Shown piece by piece: positions 31,811-42,759 of a stretch of 64,000 nucleotides of DNA. The stretch is from Siphonodentalium dalli (taxonomy: Eukaryota > Mollusca > Scaphopoda > Gadilida > Siphonodentaliidae). The stretch's first letter is position 1. Each line of letters begins with the position of its first letter. A program made the translations under genes and the position numbers. The notes below the pieces were generated by a model. That model did not search any database. It saw only the letters and a program-made list of their open reading frames with translations, and was not told the DNA's origin. The DNA lies in assembly GCA_032622095.1 (NCBI GenBank), contig CP136066.1, positions 62,900,609-62,964,608 of the forward strand, written 5' to 3'.

Positions 31811-32580
31811 TTTAAAGGCACGGGTGGCGTTCGTTGCAGAGCTATTCATATTTGTTCAAATTGCCATCAACAGAACGAATATTAAAATATATATAGTTTT
31901 GTTCATATGCCAAACATAATCAGCGCGTAAATAGTATATTGTCGCCAAGACGTACGATGGTGTACGTAAACAAGAGCCTGCTCGTGTTATTGCTTCTGTT
32001 TACATAACACAGCGCAATGATATTGGATAATCACGCACAAATGGCATAAACGCTCTTTATTATTTCTATATCAGGAAAACAGTAACACATAACGCTCTTT
32101 ATGTTTGCCATATCCGGATCTAAACAAAAGCAAGGTTCTGTAACATGTCTTTGCTTTTGTTTACATAACAAAGGAAACCATTTGACAATAACATACTGTT
32201 TATGCCATATTCTGATTGTATGTCTATATTTTACTATTATTTCTGTTTATGGCGATTTTTGACGGAGGTGAATATTTTAACAGCATACCGACCGCCAAAG
32301 CCGCCCGTATCTTTAAATACGATATAAAGCCACATGACTATAACCCATACATTATGTAGCCAGCAGCAGCAGCCATTTCACTGTATTCATACTTTGTTTG
32401 CCTGCAACTAGCACATACATTGCGAATTATATAAAGAATGATTTGGTCGATCGTACGTTGTTAGCACAGGGAAGGTGTGCGGAGTGAAATAGATAATGAG
32501 AATTTCTATTTCGTTGTAGATCATATACTTTGTCGTTGGTTTTACCTATGTTAACTGGACTATTTGAAGGCGCAGTGTGT
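31790..32580 (+). repeat. Dispersed repeat R1, filled copy
   Basis: Partner of 8640-9130 with the TTAA element 31816-32312 inserted. Collinear blocks: gtctttaa, then ctttaaatacga, ctataacccata, tttgcctgcaacta and ggttttacctatgttaact. Confidence 0.75.
31816..32312. mobile_element. ~500-bp TTAA element, family AGGCACG, copy 1
   Basis: TTAA at 31812-31815 and 32313-32316. Ends AGGCACGGG and complement (CCCGTATCT). The internal order is the same as at 49883 (tattcatatttgtt, cgcgtaaa, aacgctctttat, tactgtttatg). More diverged than the three copies beyond 49 kb. Confidence 0.85.
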
Positions 32581-32652
32581 GTATGAATGTGCATAAGCAT
32601 GACCCACGCAGGCATCGGTATACATATATACAATACATATATAAATATTAGC

Positions 32653-32770
32653 GGTCAGATGCCGGGAGCCTGTGTATTTTACACATGGTTATATATGTGC
32701 GAGATACACACAAGCTGAACACGCTCTGTATTTTGTAACGAAACGCCGTGCTGTATATTTTTTTGTAGCA
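32653..32770 (+). repeat. Dispersed repeat, partner at 46198-46320
   Basis: Shared cggtcagatgc, a tgtgtattt motif, (c/t)gcgaga(t/a)atacaca and a ctgtattt-aacg(a/c)-like end in the same order. Diverged. Confidence 0.5.
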
Positions 32771-33032
32771 GGTCGACGACACAATTATTGCCTTTTTTGG
32801 GCTGCACCGCATTAGGCCAATATAAATAAATTGCTAGATTTACATCCAATTTTTGTTAATGGGGGAGGGCGAATTTCTTTTATTATATTTTATTCTTCCT
32901 AACATAAATGGTATTGGACAGTTGTAGTATTGAAGCAGAATCCTATCTAAAATAATACAAGGTGATTTAGATTGTCCAATTTGATCAAAATAGACTGGTT
33001 AATGGGTCAGTGAAATGTAATTTGATGACTAA

Positions 33033-33312
33033 CCCTTTCATGACTGGAGCTTCTTGATTTTTTGCGAAAACCCTATGCCAATGCATTCCTTTATACATGT
33101 ATATGCGAGTCGCCCACAGGGCGCCTCGCTTATATAATATAATGCATTGGCACAACAATATTTTACCTTGATCGTATAAGCCAGTGCATTCTGTTATACA
33201 TGTATATGCGACTATAATGCGAGGCTCCCTGTGGGGGACTCGTATATATATAAGAGAATGCACTGACACATGGTTTTAATGCTGAACCAACGCAGCTCCC
33301 GCCACGAAAGGG
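33033..33312. mobile_element. TTAA-type MITE with CCCTTTCATGACTGGAGC end (280 bp)
   Basis: Left end CCCTTTCATGACTGGAGC, right end (reverse complement) CCCTTTCGTGGCGGGAGC. The flanks ctaa and ttag are one-step variants of TTAA. Inside are two tandem palindromic blocks (gcgagtcgcccacagggcgc and the equivalent near 33225), the same architecture as the 6951 family. Confidence 0.8.
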
Positions 33313-33329
33313 TTAGGCATGAGACAAAT

Positions 33330-34850
33330 AAATTCAATTCAATTCAATTTTATTTAGTAATATATAACAAACATGATAATGTATAATACAAAAATCAAAC
33401 AAAATATAGTATATATTACTGGGAGATGGCATGACCTACTGGTCGTCTTCCTGCACACTCCCAAACTTAGATAATTATATTCCGACTCTGATCCCAAATG
33501 ACAGCATATAATGGTGATACAAGTTTATATCTATAGTAGTGTAGACAACGATACTTTTGTGGTTTAGTTTTGTCCATAGCCTAAGTGGCAATACAGTAAA
33601 ATATCGTTCAATTATGATATATAATATAAATTTTGGTATAATATAAGACTGATGATATAGTTGTATTCTTCACACATAATGGGCGTACATGCGTTGGATT
33701 CACTTAACAATTCTTACATATATATAGTTGATTCGTCCATGAACGGATAACAGTCGAAACAGTGTAGGTTTTTACAAAGAACACTGTCAAGATAGCTGCT
33801 TATGATATCTTCAGATACGTCTCGTTTAAATTTGGAACGTGGTAAAACTAACTGTAAAGATGTATCTAGTTCTTTCCAAAGTTTCGGGAAGATATGGTAA
33901 GGGAGGTTTTCGGTGAAGGATGTTCTAGATTTTGTTCCACCTAATTTGCCACTTTGTCTTGTTACCATTGTTGGGTTGTGGTATATGCAATAAGTGTTCT
34001 GAAATGAGATAGGTAGTTGGTTGCAGAACCAATCGTTCATGAATTGATAGGTGCGTAATTTATAAAGATCGTGAGCTTTTAGTATATTACTCTTTTTTTT
34101 AAAGTGGATCGGTGTGGCTGTTATATCTTTTATTATGTATAATGCGAATTGCCCTTTTCTGCAATACTATTTATTTATTAAACGTATTCGAATTTCCCCA
34201 AATTTCTATGCCATATGTTAGGTGACTATGAATTAGACTGTAATACAACTGTCGTAAATTCCTTTCTGGAAGAATGTGTTTAACTCTGTTAATTGCATAT
34301 AGAGCTCTAGACATTCTTGTTGCAATTAAAGCCGTGTGGTTGTTGAATGTTAAATTTTCGTCCAGATGAATACCAAGGAATTTGAAGGATTTTTCTTTGC
34401 AGTTGCTTCCTATTTTTTCAATTATTTGACCATTTATCTGTAGAGTATGTTTCGTGCAATTATAGTTTCCACCAGTTGGTTGAAATAAAATATATTTGGT
34501 TTTCTTGGCATTTAATGACAGTTTGTTTGCCTTGCACCATTTATTGAGTAATTCAAGTTGAATATTTGTGCGCTTAAAAAGTAAACCTAAATTATGATGA
34601 GACGCATATACAGTGGTATCATCTGCAAATGATAAAAGGGATAATGATATACTCCGGTGCATGTCATTCACATAGATAAGAAAAAGTAAAGGGCCTAAGA
34701 TATATCCCTGAGGGACACCAGTTGTAATATGGATTTCACTTCCGTCAAATGAGATAAAATATTGCAGTTTTCTATTATGTCTTCTTCTTTTAATTATTTT
34801 GTCAACTATCCATAATATAATTACACCCACTTCAATCTCTATTGTAAATT
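33330..34850 (-). mobile_element. 5'-truncated jockey-superfamily LINE
   Basis: The 3' end (low coordinate) has an (AATTC)n tail at 33330-33350. Coding remains extend up to about 34830. Frameshifts separate the RT piece from the C-terminal piece near 33714-34040, which carries the conserved GTKSRTSF and the PYHIFPKLW stretch found at the end of jockey/CR1/Crack-like ORF2 proteins. Confidence 0.8.
34171..34830 (-). pseudogene. LINE reverse transcriptase fragment
   Basis: A 219-residue frame with TTGVPQGYILGPLLFLIYVN, FADDTT (catalytic FADD), KLSLNAKKT and FLGIHLDENLTF: the palm and following motifs of a jockey/CR1-type reverse transcriptase. Upstream RT motifs and the endonuclease are missing (5' truncation). 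It ends at GIEIWGNS by frameshift; the remainder continues in other frames to about 33714. Confidence 0.85.
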
Positions 34851-35541
34851 GCCGTTGAGTTTATCAAAGCTAATGTAATTATATCGGATAATTACATTAG
34901 GTCGAGATTTTATCAGTGCAACAAAAACGACCCAAAAGTACTTGAGCGCAATGATATTTGTAGTCCGTTGCATAGTAACTAAGGACGCTACTTTCTTCAC
35001 ACTGGCTTCGCAGTACACATTTTTTTTCATGAACGGTATGAAAGCAAATAAAAGAATAATAAATAAATATCCAAATAAAGACAATTCCCCAATGATATAA
35101 ACATTCCCAAGCTGTTTACAGAGTAAAAATTTTGTCGTATTTGCGACGTTTCGTTACGAAATGCATGGCTAAACTTACACAACATTTTTTGTTTTCGTTT
35201 CATTTATTTACATTTTCACGCTGCATAGGGCCGGGTCGATCGTATGCATTATGATTTTTGAAAGACCACGGGAGCTAGGAACTTGATCAAATTGATCAAC
35301 CACTGTCTTAATTAGGTTAATTAGCAATGTTTTGGTCATAATGCTGGGCCAAAATTTGCTAATTAAGGAAGTTATTGATAAAGTTCCAAACTCCAATGGT
35401 ATTGGTAAGACCGTCACAAGTCCATGCATGGTACCGTACATTATAATTTTCTGTCATGTCAACAATTTATAAATTATATATATACTGTGATGAAATTTTA
35501 AATTATTGTTTACAAATATTCCCAAACATTGTACCCAGTCC
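34840..35541. other. No gene recognised
   Basis: AT-rich. It holds a small palindrome around 34872-34902 (ctaatgtaattatat/ggataattacattag). A minus-strand frame with a hydrophobic N-terminus (34839-35084) lacks an ATG start. Confidence 0.4.
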
Positions 35542-35620
35542 CCTAGATCATGTCATTAATCTCTACTCTGGCTGATGCCCGTGTCTACGTCGTCAGTCAG
35601 AGTAGATATTCATGGCATGA
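35542..35620. repeat. Foldback repeat
   Basis: Arms tagatcatgtcattaatctc and its imperfect complement near 35590-35620 (gatattcatggcatgatcta). Related single arm at about 794-850. Confidence 0.7.
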
Positions 35621-35639
35621 TCTACCAGTCCCCTTGAGA

Positions 35640-36360
35640 AAACCTCAGCATTCGTCTCCGTGTAGCGATATGTTACAAACATTTACGTGATTTCTGAGAT
35701 TCCAGAGACTGTCCCTACAGCCTGTACAGGATACAGGGCCAGAGGAGTAGAGGACCCTACAAACTCCCTGTTATTGTTAAAAATGCAGCATGTTTCTTCA
35801 CCGCGTTTCAGTGGGATGATATGTTGCAAAGTGTTACGAAGTGTAAGTTGTAACCGGTACGTGTTACAAATAATATAAAATCCTCATAACAAAACCGCAG
35901 CATATTTTTTAAACTCATCTCAATGCAGCGATATGTTACAACGTGTGACAAAGCGTTACAACTTACGTAAATGATTTCTGAGATCCAAGATACCGCTCGT
36001 TGACAGCTGTTACAAATGATATAAAGTCCCTGTAAGAAAACCGCTGTATATTTTTTCATATCATCCGAGTGTAGCGATAAGTTATGTTACAAAGTTTTAC
36101 GAAGCATTACGTTATGTATTTTCAGAGATCCACAGAGACCGCTCGTTGATGGGTGTATGCAAATGAGAAAACCGAGGATATTTCTTCAACTCGTCTCAAT
36201 GTAGTTACGAAGGTTTATGTGATTTATGAGATTCCACAGAACGATGTACCGCTCGTAGACAGGTGTTCAAATTATTGTTCAATACAAATACAAAAGTCCC
36301 CGTGAGATAACAGCAGAAATTTCTGCACCCATCGCAGTGTAGGCTAGCAACATGTTATTG
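35640..36360 (+). repeat. Degenerate ~110-145-bp tandem array, about six units
   Basis: Each unit has aaaaccgcagcatatttttt, then a ct-atctcaatg-agcgatatgttac block, then a tttctgagatcca and accgctcgttga block, followed by atataaagtccc. Units start near 35640, 35785, 35898, 36040, 36170 and 36300 and are strongly diverged. Confidence 0.7.
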
Positions 36361-36983
36361 TTAGAATGCAAACAAATGAATTGACAAGTTGCAGAACATT
36401 TTGTGATTCTGAGAATCCTCAGAAAATGGTCACGGCATAAACTCATATTCATGTCTGCATGGACACAAGTTTTTTTAATAATCACTTTAAATGTTGTCAA
36501 ATATATTCGTTTTTGATAAATAAATCATCTTAAAATTACTTAAATACCATTATAGTTTATTCTTATGAAAACTTGTTTGTGTACAACTGAACTGTGGAGC
36601 GAAAAATCGAAATCGAAAAATATTTGGCTCAATGCTGACAAATAGGAGAATTCCTGTAAGAAAATGTTCACTAAACTTATTGATTATCGCCTGTTCACGA
36701 GTCCTAGTTGACATATGGAGACTAAATGTATGCCCAAATTCTGCTAATAATGTTTAATTTTCATCCAACGATGGCAAAGTTTATTAGTTTTTGTTTCGTC
36801 CTTGACATAGCTTCGGGAAAAACCCACTCGATCTATCAATCGATCGATATTATTCGGACGGAAACAGTGACTCTGTTACGGTCCGTTATTTGAGAACATA
36901 TAGTACCTTGTTTCAACCGTCTTTATGGGCGAAAATGTTTTTAAAATGAATATTTAACAATTAATGGTATAATTATAAGGGAC

Positions 36984-37122
36984 AATCTCGGTTTCCTAAT
37001 GTAATTACACAGTCTAATGGCATATGCGAATCACAAACTCTTATAAATCGCTTCGCGATTTATAGGTTTGTGATTCGGCATATGCCTTTAGACTGTGTAA
37101 TTACATTAGGAAACCGAGATTA
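36984..37122. repeat. Long near-perfect hairpin (foldback element)
   Basis: Arms from aatctcggtttcctaatgta to gcgatt around a cttcgcga centre. Each arm is about 67 bp with only a few mismatches. Confidence 0.9.
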
Positions 37123-37189
37123 TTCCTTAAGAACTATCATCTTTTTCGACCTATTTTAGTTCATTCTGATAAAAACTACCCTTAATTTC

Positions 37190-38060
37190 TTCGTTCCCAT
37201 AATAATCGTTCAGTTTATATTGTGGAATATTTTGCCTCCTAACTCTACTTTTATTTGAAAAATCTCCAAACTCCACTGTCGATGATAGCTCCTCATATAT
37301 GGATATGCCAGATAACTTACTCAAACTTTGTCACCCACGTCCTATATGTAAGCAATTTATTTTGATTGTTTTAAATTTTTCAAATACATGTATGTCCATA
37401 TAGAACCTGTATTTTTGGTATTAACACCAGATGGTGCAATATAATTTAAAGATCTGTGCGGAATATTTTTGTAACTTGATACAATATCGGGCGATACTTC
37501 AACATACCGATAGGTTCGATTCTTGTGAAAATACTTAAACATCATCACCTTCAATGTTCGATTGACGCGTTCAGCGATATTTACCTTCACCTCATTTTGG
37601 GTTGTGAACATTTTTATATTATGGTCTGCAAAAAACTTTTTCAATAAAATATTTGAAAATTCTACTCCTTTGTCAACTCAACATTTATTCGGTCTACGAT
37701 CAGTTTTGTTGAAAATTGATCGCAGTCCCATGAGAACAGATTGTGCATTTTCAAATTTTATAGGTTCGCAAAACAGATATTTGCTAAAAATATCGATAAT
37801 AACAATAGGGTATTGATAATTCGAGTTATATTTTGAACAGATAACATATCTAGATCCCATTGGTCGTCCGGCCCCAAAACCATGACGTGGATTCGTTTAA
37901 ATTTACGTCTGATCTGTGTATGTAGGCTATGCGAATCTTGATTATTCAACCATTTTTTTTATATATTTTTTATATTTTTGGTGAATCCGTATGCTTCAAA
38001 ATCTTGTAAAGTCTTGGGGCATACGATCCTGGGTTCTTTGGATTGAAGTAGTATTCATAA
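37190..38060 (-). pseudogene. Maverick/Polinton-type integrase remnant
   Basis: Read downward from about 38060 on the minus strand: an N-terminal part with FNPKNPGSY, then NNQDSHSLHTQIRRKFKR (zinc/HHCC-adjacent region), the core with DQWDLDM (first Asp, near 37860), VIIDIFSKYLF, a DKG-EF box (second Asp, near 37670), and IAERVNRTLK (Glu, near 37580), then YRYVEVSPDIV and a VGDKV-like chromatin-binding end near 37325. This set is typical of Polinton c-integrases and relatives in animals. At least four frameshifts or stops break it. Polymerase, capsid and protease genes are not present nearby. Confidence 0.75.
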
Positions 38061-38077
38061 GAAAGCGCTCTCTCTGA

Positions 38078-38421
38078 TCAACTACGTTTGCAGAACCAGT
38101 TTCTGAACCTGATGTCACCATTCGTCTGTAGATTCGATCGTGGTATATTCCTCGCCAATATATGCGTTTGTGAATCTAAACCTTTGCAATGTTTCAAATT
38201 TATCCTATTGAAGGCTTCATAGAAAAAGTTATCGACCTTCTCCTCGAATGGTAACATAAGACAGTCGTGCTGTACCTGACTAGATTTGTTATATATATAC
38301 AACCGAAACAGTGTTCTTGTGTTATATCATTAATAAGAAGAGCCACATTTTCAGCGTAAAAAATGGCAAAATCTTGAACAAAATTAAAATATAAACTGCC
38401 AGATTCCACTGTGTCTGTCAT
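38078..38421 (-). pseudogene. Small Cys-containing ORF upstream of the integrase
   Basis: Two overlapping minus-strand frames join by one frameshift near 38290. The first has MTDTVESGSLYFNFVQDFAI and CFGC; the second has HDCLMLPFEEKVDNFF. Cysteine and histidine spacing (C-x2-C ... H-x-C) suggests a small zinc-binding protein. It sits directly upstream of, and in line with, the Polinton-type integrase, so it may be another gene of that element. Function unknown. Confidence 0.4.
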
Positions 38422-38790
38422 TTTTTTTATTTATCTGTATACTTCTTGCACGCGTGGAGATAGTGCACACTCGACTGCTGTTCGCACAGTTTGTCCACAG
38501 TTTGGTACTCGATGCTTTCTGTATAAATATATTCTTTCTATTTCTCTTCTCAATAACTCGAATTTTGTCATTCACGTATACAAAAATAACATTTTCATGT
38601 CTTGTATTCTCGACAAATTTAAGTTGTTCGATTTGCGCCTGTACCTTTGCAATATTTTTATTTATTATTTACACGTCTATTCCCATATATTACAGGAACA
38701 GATGACTCAACGTGGTACAGCTATAATCATTGATTGGTCAATTAATAAATATAATTTTCGTACACACATATTCTCTATTATTAATCTGTC

Positions 38791-41422
38791 CTCCCAGCGG
38801 ATGTGACTAATTACCGCCCGGGACCGCCCGGGGACCACCAGGGACATCCCGGGCGCCCCGCTGGCCCGTGGACACTATATCTCGACGTTGTAAGGTAGCG
38901 ACATACCCCACGAGGTCAAACTCGAAATTTTACTCGATCGCTCGTCTCCGGCCTGTGTTATTAACCCCGATAATGCCGATATTGACTAAGAGAGCCCGGG
39001 TGATCACGGGTGTCTTCGTGTGTTATCGGACAGTAGATTTTGGTGATGTGTGGTAGTGCAATACCACCTGAGTGTAATTTCAAATATTGACTCGTTCGAC
39101 GCGTCCACGGCCGATATTATTAACCCCTCAAAATCCGGTAAAATACCATATAAACAAAAAGAGAGCGGGACCGCCCGGGTGCAACCACGGGCCCGTGGAC
39201 ACTATATATCGACGCTATAACGTAGCCTCATACCCACGAGGTCAACCTAGAAAATGTTATTCGATCGCTCGTCTCCGGCCGGTGTTATTAACCCCTCAAA
39301 ATCCTGTAAAATACCATATAAACAAAAAGAGCCCGGGACCGCCCGGCCCCCATGGGCCCGTGGACACTGTATATCGACGTTATAACGTAGCCTCATACCC
39401 CACGAGGTCAACCTCGAAAATGTTACCCGATCGCTCGTCTCCGGACGGTGTTATTAACCCCGCAAATGCCGATATTGGATAAGAGAGCCCGGGGGAGCCC
39501 GGACGTCTTAGTGTATTTTCGGACAGTATATTTTGGTGATGTGTGGTAGTGCAATACCACCTGAGTATGACTTCCAAATATTGACTCTTTGACGCGTCCG
39601 CGGCCGATGTTATTAACCCCTCAAAATCCGGTAAAATACCATATACACAAAAAGAGCCCGTGCCCTCCCGGGACCGCCCGGCACCCCCATGAGCCCATGG
39701 ACAATATATATCGACGTTATAACGTAGTGACATACCCCACGAGGTCAACATAGAAAATTTTACTCGAGTAAGTTATATTTGACTGCGAAAGATGGACCGA
39801 TATGATACATGTAGAATATATAGGTTTCCTAACACTTCCTTTTATATTTTTAAGTGGGCATATAATTTTTTTTTTAATTAATGTTATATATTTACACACT
39901 AAGTGCTGTCATCACTAAATCCAGCATTCTGATTGGTCGGCGCCCACGTGGCTAGTTGCAGTTATTTCTCGGTGGATGCGCAACGCCTCAATAACACCAA
40001 GCTAATAACACCATCGATACGTCATTAGGTTTGGAAAGACGAACGCGTAATGCTTTGGGCGCATTTTGACTGGCACAGGATTGACTTAATACATCATCGG
40101 GTTTCAACATGAAGAGAAATTGTTCCTATTAACGTTTGCCAAGGGTGCTATAGGGTATTTTGGGCTGATCTTGTCACGATACACTTTTCGATTTAAATAT
40201 ATTTACAAAAGTGGCCTTTTCGCTAAATGTATATAAATATAAGGATTAACTGTCATGTGGACTATTTTTATGGAGATGTAACGGTGAGGTAAGTGGACAT
40301 AACTTGTATGTAAAACCCTTCGGGTTTTACACAAGTTATGTCCACTTACCTCACCGTTACATCTCCATAAAAACAGTCCACATGACAGATAATCCTTATA
40401 TTAATAAAGGCATGGTCTGACTCAGTTGTCATTGTCATGGAACCTCATTGGCATAATATGGATTTAGCCGCGTAAAATGATTGGAAAAATATATTTCCTT
40501 TCGCATAAATGTTATTTGTATGTATAATAATATCAATGATTCTTCAACAACTGATTGTTATACTTTATGTTATGCGTGTTGGCGGCTGTGAAGGAAGTGA
40601 TCAATGTTTATTACTTTTGGCTGTTGGTGAGATACCATGTAATACTGGTCGGGGGCCCTGAATTAAATAGGATACATTTATGAGTGTAAACCCCACAAAA
40701 AGACGTATATATTGGCATCATATTTGATAAAATGTTGGGCAAATAACGCTTTTCTAGCTTCAGTAGGCTCCTTGGCCTATTGTGGTTCCATTTGCCAATG
40801 AAAAAATTCTCACTCGGTCTGCTAATACAGTTTACGTATGTTATTTGCTATCGTAGATGTGCGTTATCTAATTAGTGTGTCTCGTGAAAACTAATTACCC
40901 GGGCTCTTTAGCCAATATCGGCATATGCGGGGTTAATAACACCGGCGGAGTCGAGCGATCGAGTAAAATTTTCTAGGTTGACCTCGTGGGATATGTCGCT
41001 ACGTTATAACGTCGATATATAGTGTCCACGGGCCCATGGGGGCACCCGGGCGGTCCCGGGCTCTTTTTGTTTATATGGTATTTTACCGGATTATGTGGGG
41101 TTAATAACATCGGCCGTGGACGCGTCAGCGAGTCAATATTTGGAAGTCACACTCAGGTTTGCATTGCAGCACCACGCATCACCAAAATATATTGTCCGAA
41201 AATACACGAAGACACCCGAGATCACCCGGGCTCTCTTAGCCAATATCGGCATTTTCGGGGTTAATAACACCGGCCGGAGACGAGCTAGCGAGTAAAATCC
41301 TCTACGTTGCCAAGATGGCATTTCTCTACCTTATAACATCGAGATATAGTGTACACGGGCCCGTGGGGGGGGGGGGCAGTTCCAGGCGGTCCCGGGCGGT
41401 AATTAGTCACACCGCTCCCAGC
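38791..41422. mobile_element. 2.6-kb element with long GC-rich repeat-built inverted arms
   Basis: An 8-bp direct repeat CTCCCAGC (38791-38798 and 41415-41422) flanks an element with inverted ends TGTGACTAATTACCGCCCGG. The left arm (to about 39770) holds units with gtggacactatat-tcgacg at 38869, 39192, 39360 and 39695. The right arm (from about 40893) holds the inverted equivalents near 41019 and 41338. Each unit also carries gttattaacccc, ccatata-acaaaaagag and cccgggaccgcccgg. An 8-bp duplication would suit hAT-like transposition. No transposase is seen; the reading frames through the arms follow the repeats. Confidence 0.8.
39886..40400 (+). mobile_element. Dispersed repeat with terminal 150-bp hairpin (partner 58472-58965)
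   Basis: Begins tttacacactaagtgctg, holds gattggtcggcgcccacgtgg (inverted CCAAT next to an E-box) and ends in a near-perfect hairpin from aaggattaactgtcatgtgg to its complement at about 40400, loop at cccttcggg. It lies between the arms of the 38791-41422 element. Confidence 0.85.
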
Positions 41423-41748
41423 TATCGAATTATGCCATGCGTGATAACTCAACAATTACTAGTACTGTGTGGAGTTATTCTCCCTTATCCATGCAGTGCT
41501 CGGTACATCGTGATTGGGTTTATACATTGGTGTGATTGATCTAAATCGCTATTTATACAGGTATTCAAGAAAGAAGAAAACTGTCACACACGAATATACA
41601 CACTTAAAATTATTGGGTTTTCGTTGGTTCGAAAAGCACTCTCCCGCCCTCCCGTTGACAAAACTTACTTCAAAAGAGTTTTACACTCGACTTTTATCAG
41701 ACGTCATTTCCCCCCCCCCCCCCTAAACTCCGTCTGATTTACCCCAAA

Positions 41749-42261
41749 ATGCCCCTTCATATTATTTGGGCCAATTTACACAATTCAGCCATTGATTCCC
41801 TGATTCATGGGATCCTTTATCGATTAATATATGGAGTTCTCCCGACCCGGGACAGAATAGCCAAAAATTACGGCCCCCGGGTCCACAAAATCTGTCCCCT
41901 TTGTAATTCCCTTCCCGAAACGGTACAGCATCTGTTTGTCGATTGCTCCGTCGTCCAGCCTTTATGGAATCTAGTCCGTGATTGGATTACTCCCCTTACA
42001 CTACGCGAAAATTTTCGCACTCATCTAGGATTCGTACGCTTTCTTCTGGTCCGAGCTGACAATCGAGCATTAGCTCTCATTCTCATTTCGGAAGCCGTGG
42101 CGACTATTTGGTATTTTCGGAACCGCATTTATCATGCTCAAAAATTTATGAACCCCGCCCTACGGCTTCACAACCTGATCACGTCCCATCGTATCATTCC
42201 TATCTCGAATCCGCACTCATGTCCTCCTAGATCACAACCGACAGCCCATACATTTATTTGA
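41749..42261 (+). pseudogene. LINE ORF2 C-terminus with zinc-binding domain (zf-RVT type)
   Basis: A 170-residue frame with IIWANLHN, HGILYRLIYGVLPTRDRIAK and the zinc-binding box CPLCNSLPETVQHLFVDC (C-x2-C ... H-x4-C), followed by W-rich sequence: the C-terminal region of L1/Tx1-like ORF2 proteins. The upstream coding part (41575-41740, SKEFYTRLLSDVI) is in another frame, separated by a poly-C run at 41711-41723 where a length change has shifted the frame. It is the portion absent from the LINE at 27953, but it is a different copy and its subfamily is not shown to be the same. Confidence 0.85.
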
Positions 42262-42729
42262 AAACCTGTGGTTACAGACCACAGACATTTGTCAACTGAA
42301 CGATAGCGATGATTCTATTCATTTCACGTTTTAAGTAAATAACTCCCTCCCGTTCCATTAGCTTGTTTCATTGACGTCCGTGCCATTGCCGTCGTCCCCG
42401 TCATTTAATTTCAAACGCATTGAGCGCTTTACACAGGATGCACTTTCAGTAAATTATTTATTTATACATGCATCACTTTTAATTGGTTTTATCGCCTGGT
42501 AATTTCTACGACTGGTCCGCATATACCTCGCTTTTACCCTTTTCCTTCATTTTGACTTTGGTTCACCTGTGATACCGCAGACTCGTCTGTTTTTAATCGG
42601 AGCGGGGGCATGTACGGTGCTGGCAGTTAGCCAGCCTTCTATTTATTTTATTATGTCAACGTATTACCTTGTATCTGACTTTATGTCCGCTTTCTCTTTT
42701 GTAAAACATATATTATTTCGTTTGATCTG

Positions 42730-42735
42730 AATAAA
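42730..42735 (+). promoter_or_regulatory. Polyadenylation signal of the LINE
   Basis: AATAAA about 10 bp before a nine-A run that ends the element. Confidence 0.65.
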
Positions 42736-42759
42736 CGTGTAAAAAAAAACTAGCTATAT

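Larger units (their letters stand above)
41575..42750 (+). mobile_element. 3' end of an L1/Tx1-like LINE with poly(A)
   Basis: A coding remnant followed by ~490 bp of 3' UTR, AATAAA at 42730 and a short poly(A) run (42742-42750). The 5' part is missing. It begins just right of the inverted-arm element. Confidence 0.8.

Noticed and set aside
34839-35084. Minus-strand frame starting with a hydrophobic signal-peptide-like stretch
   Set aside because: The frame has no ATG start and no splice acceptor, and follows directly on the truncated LINE.
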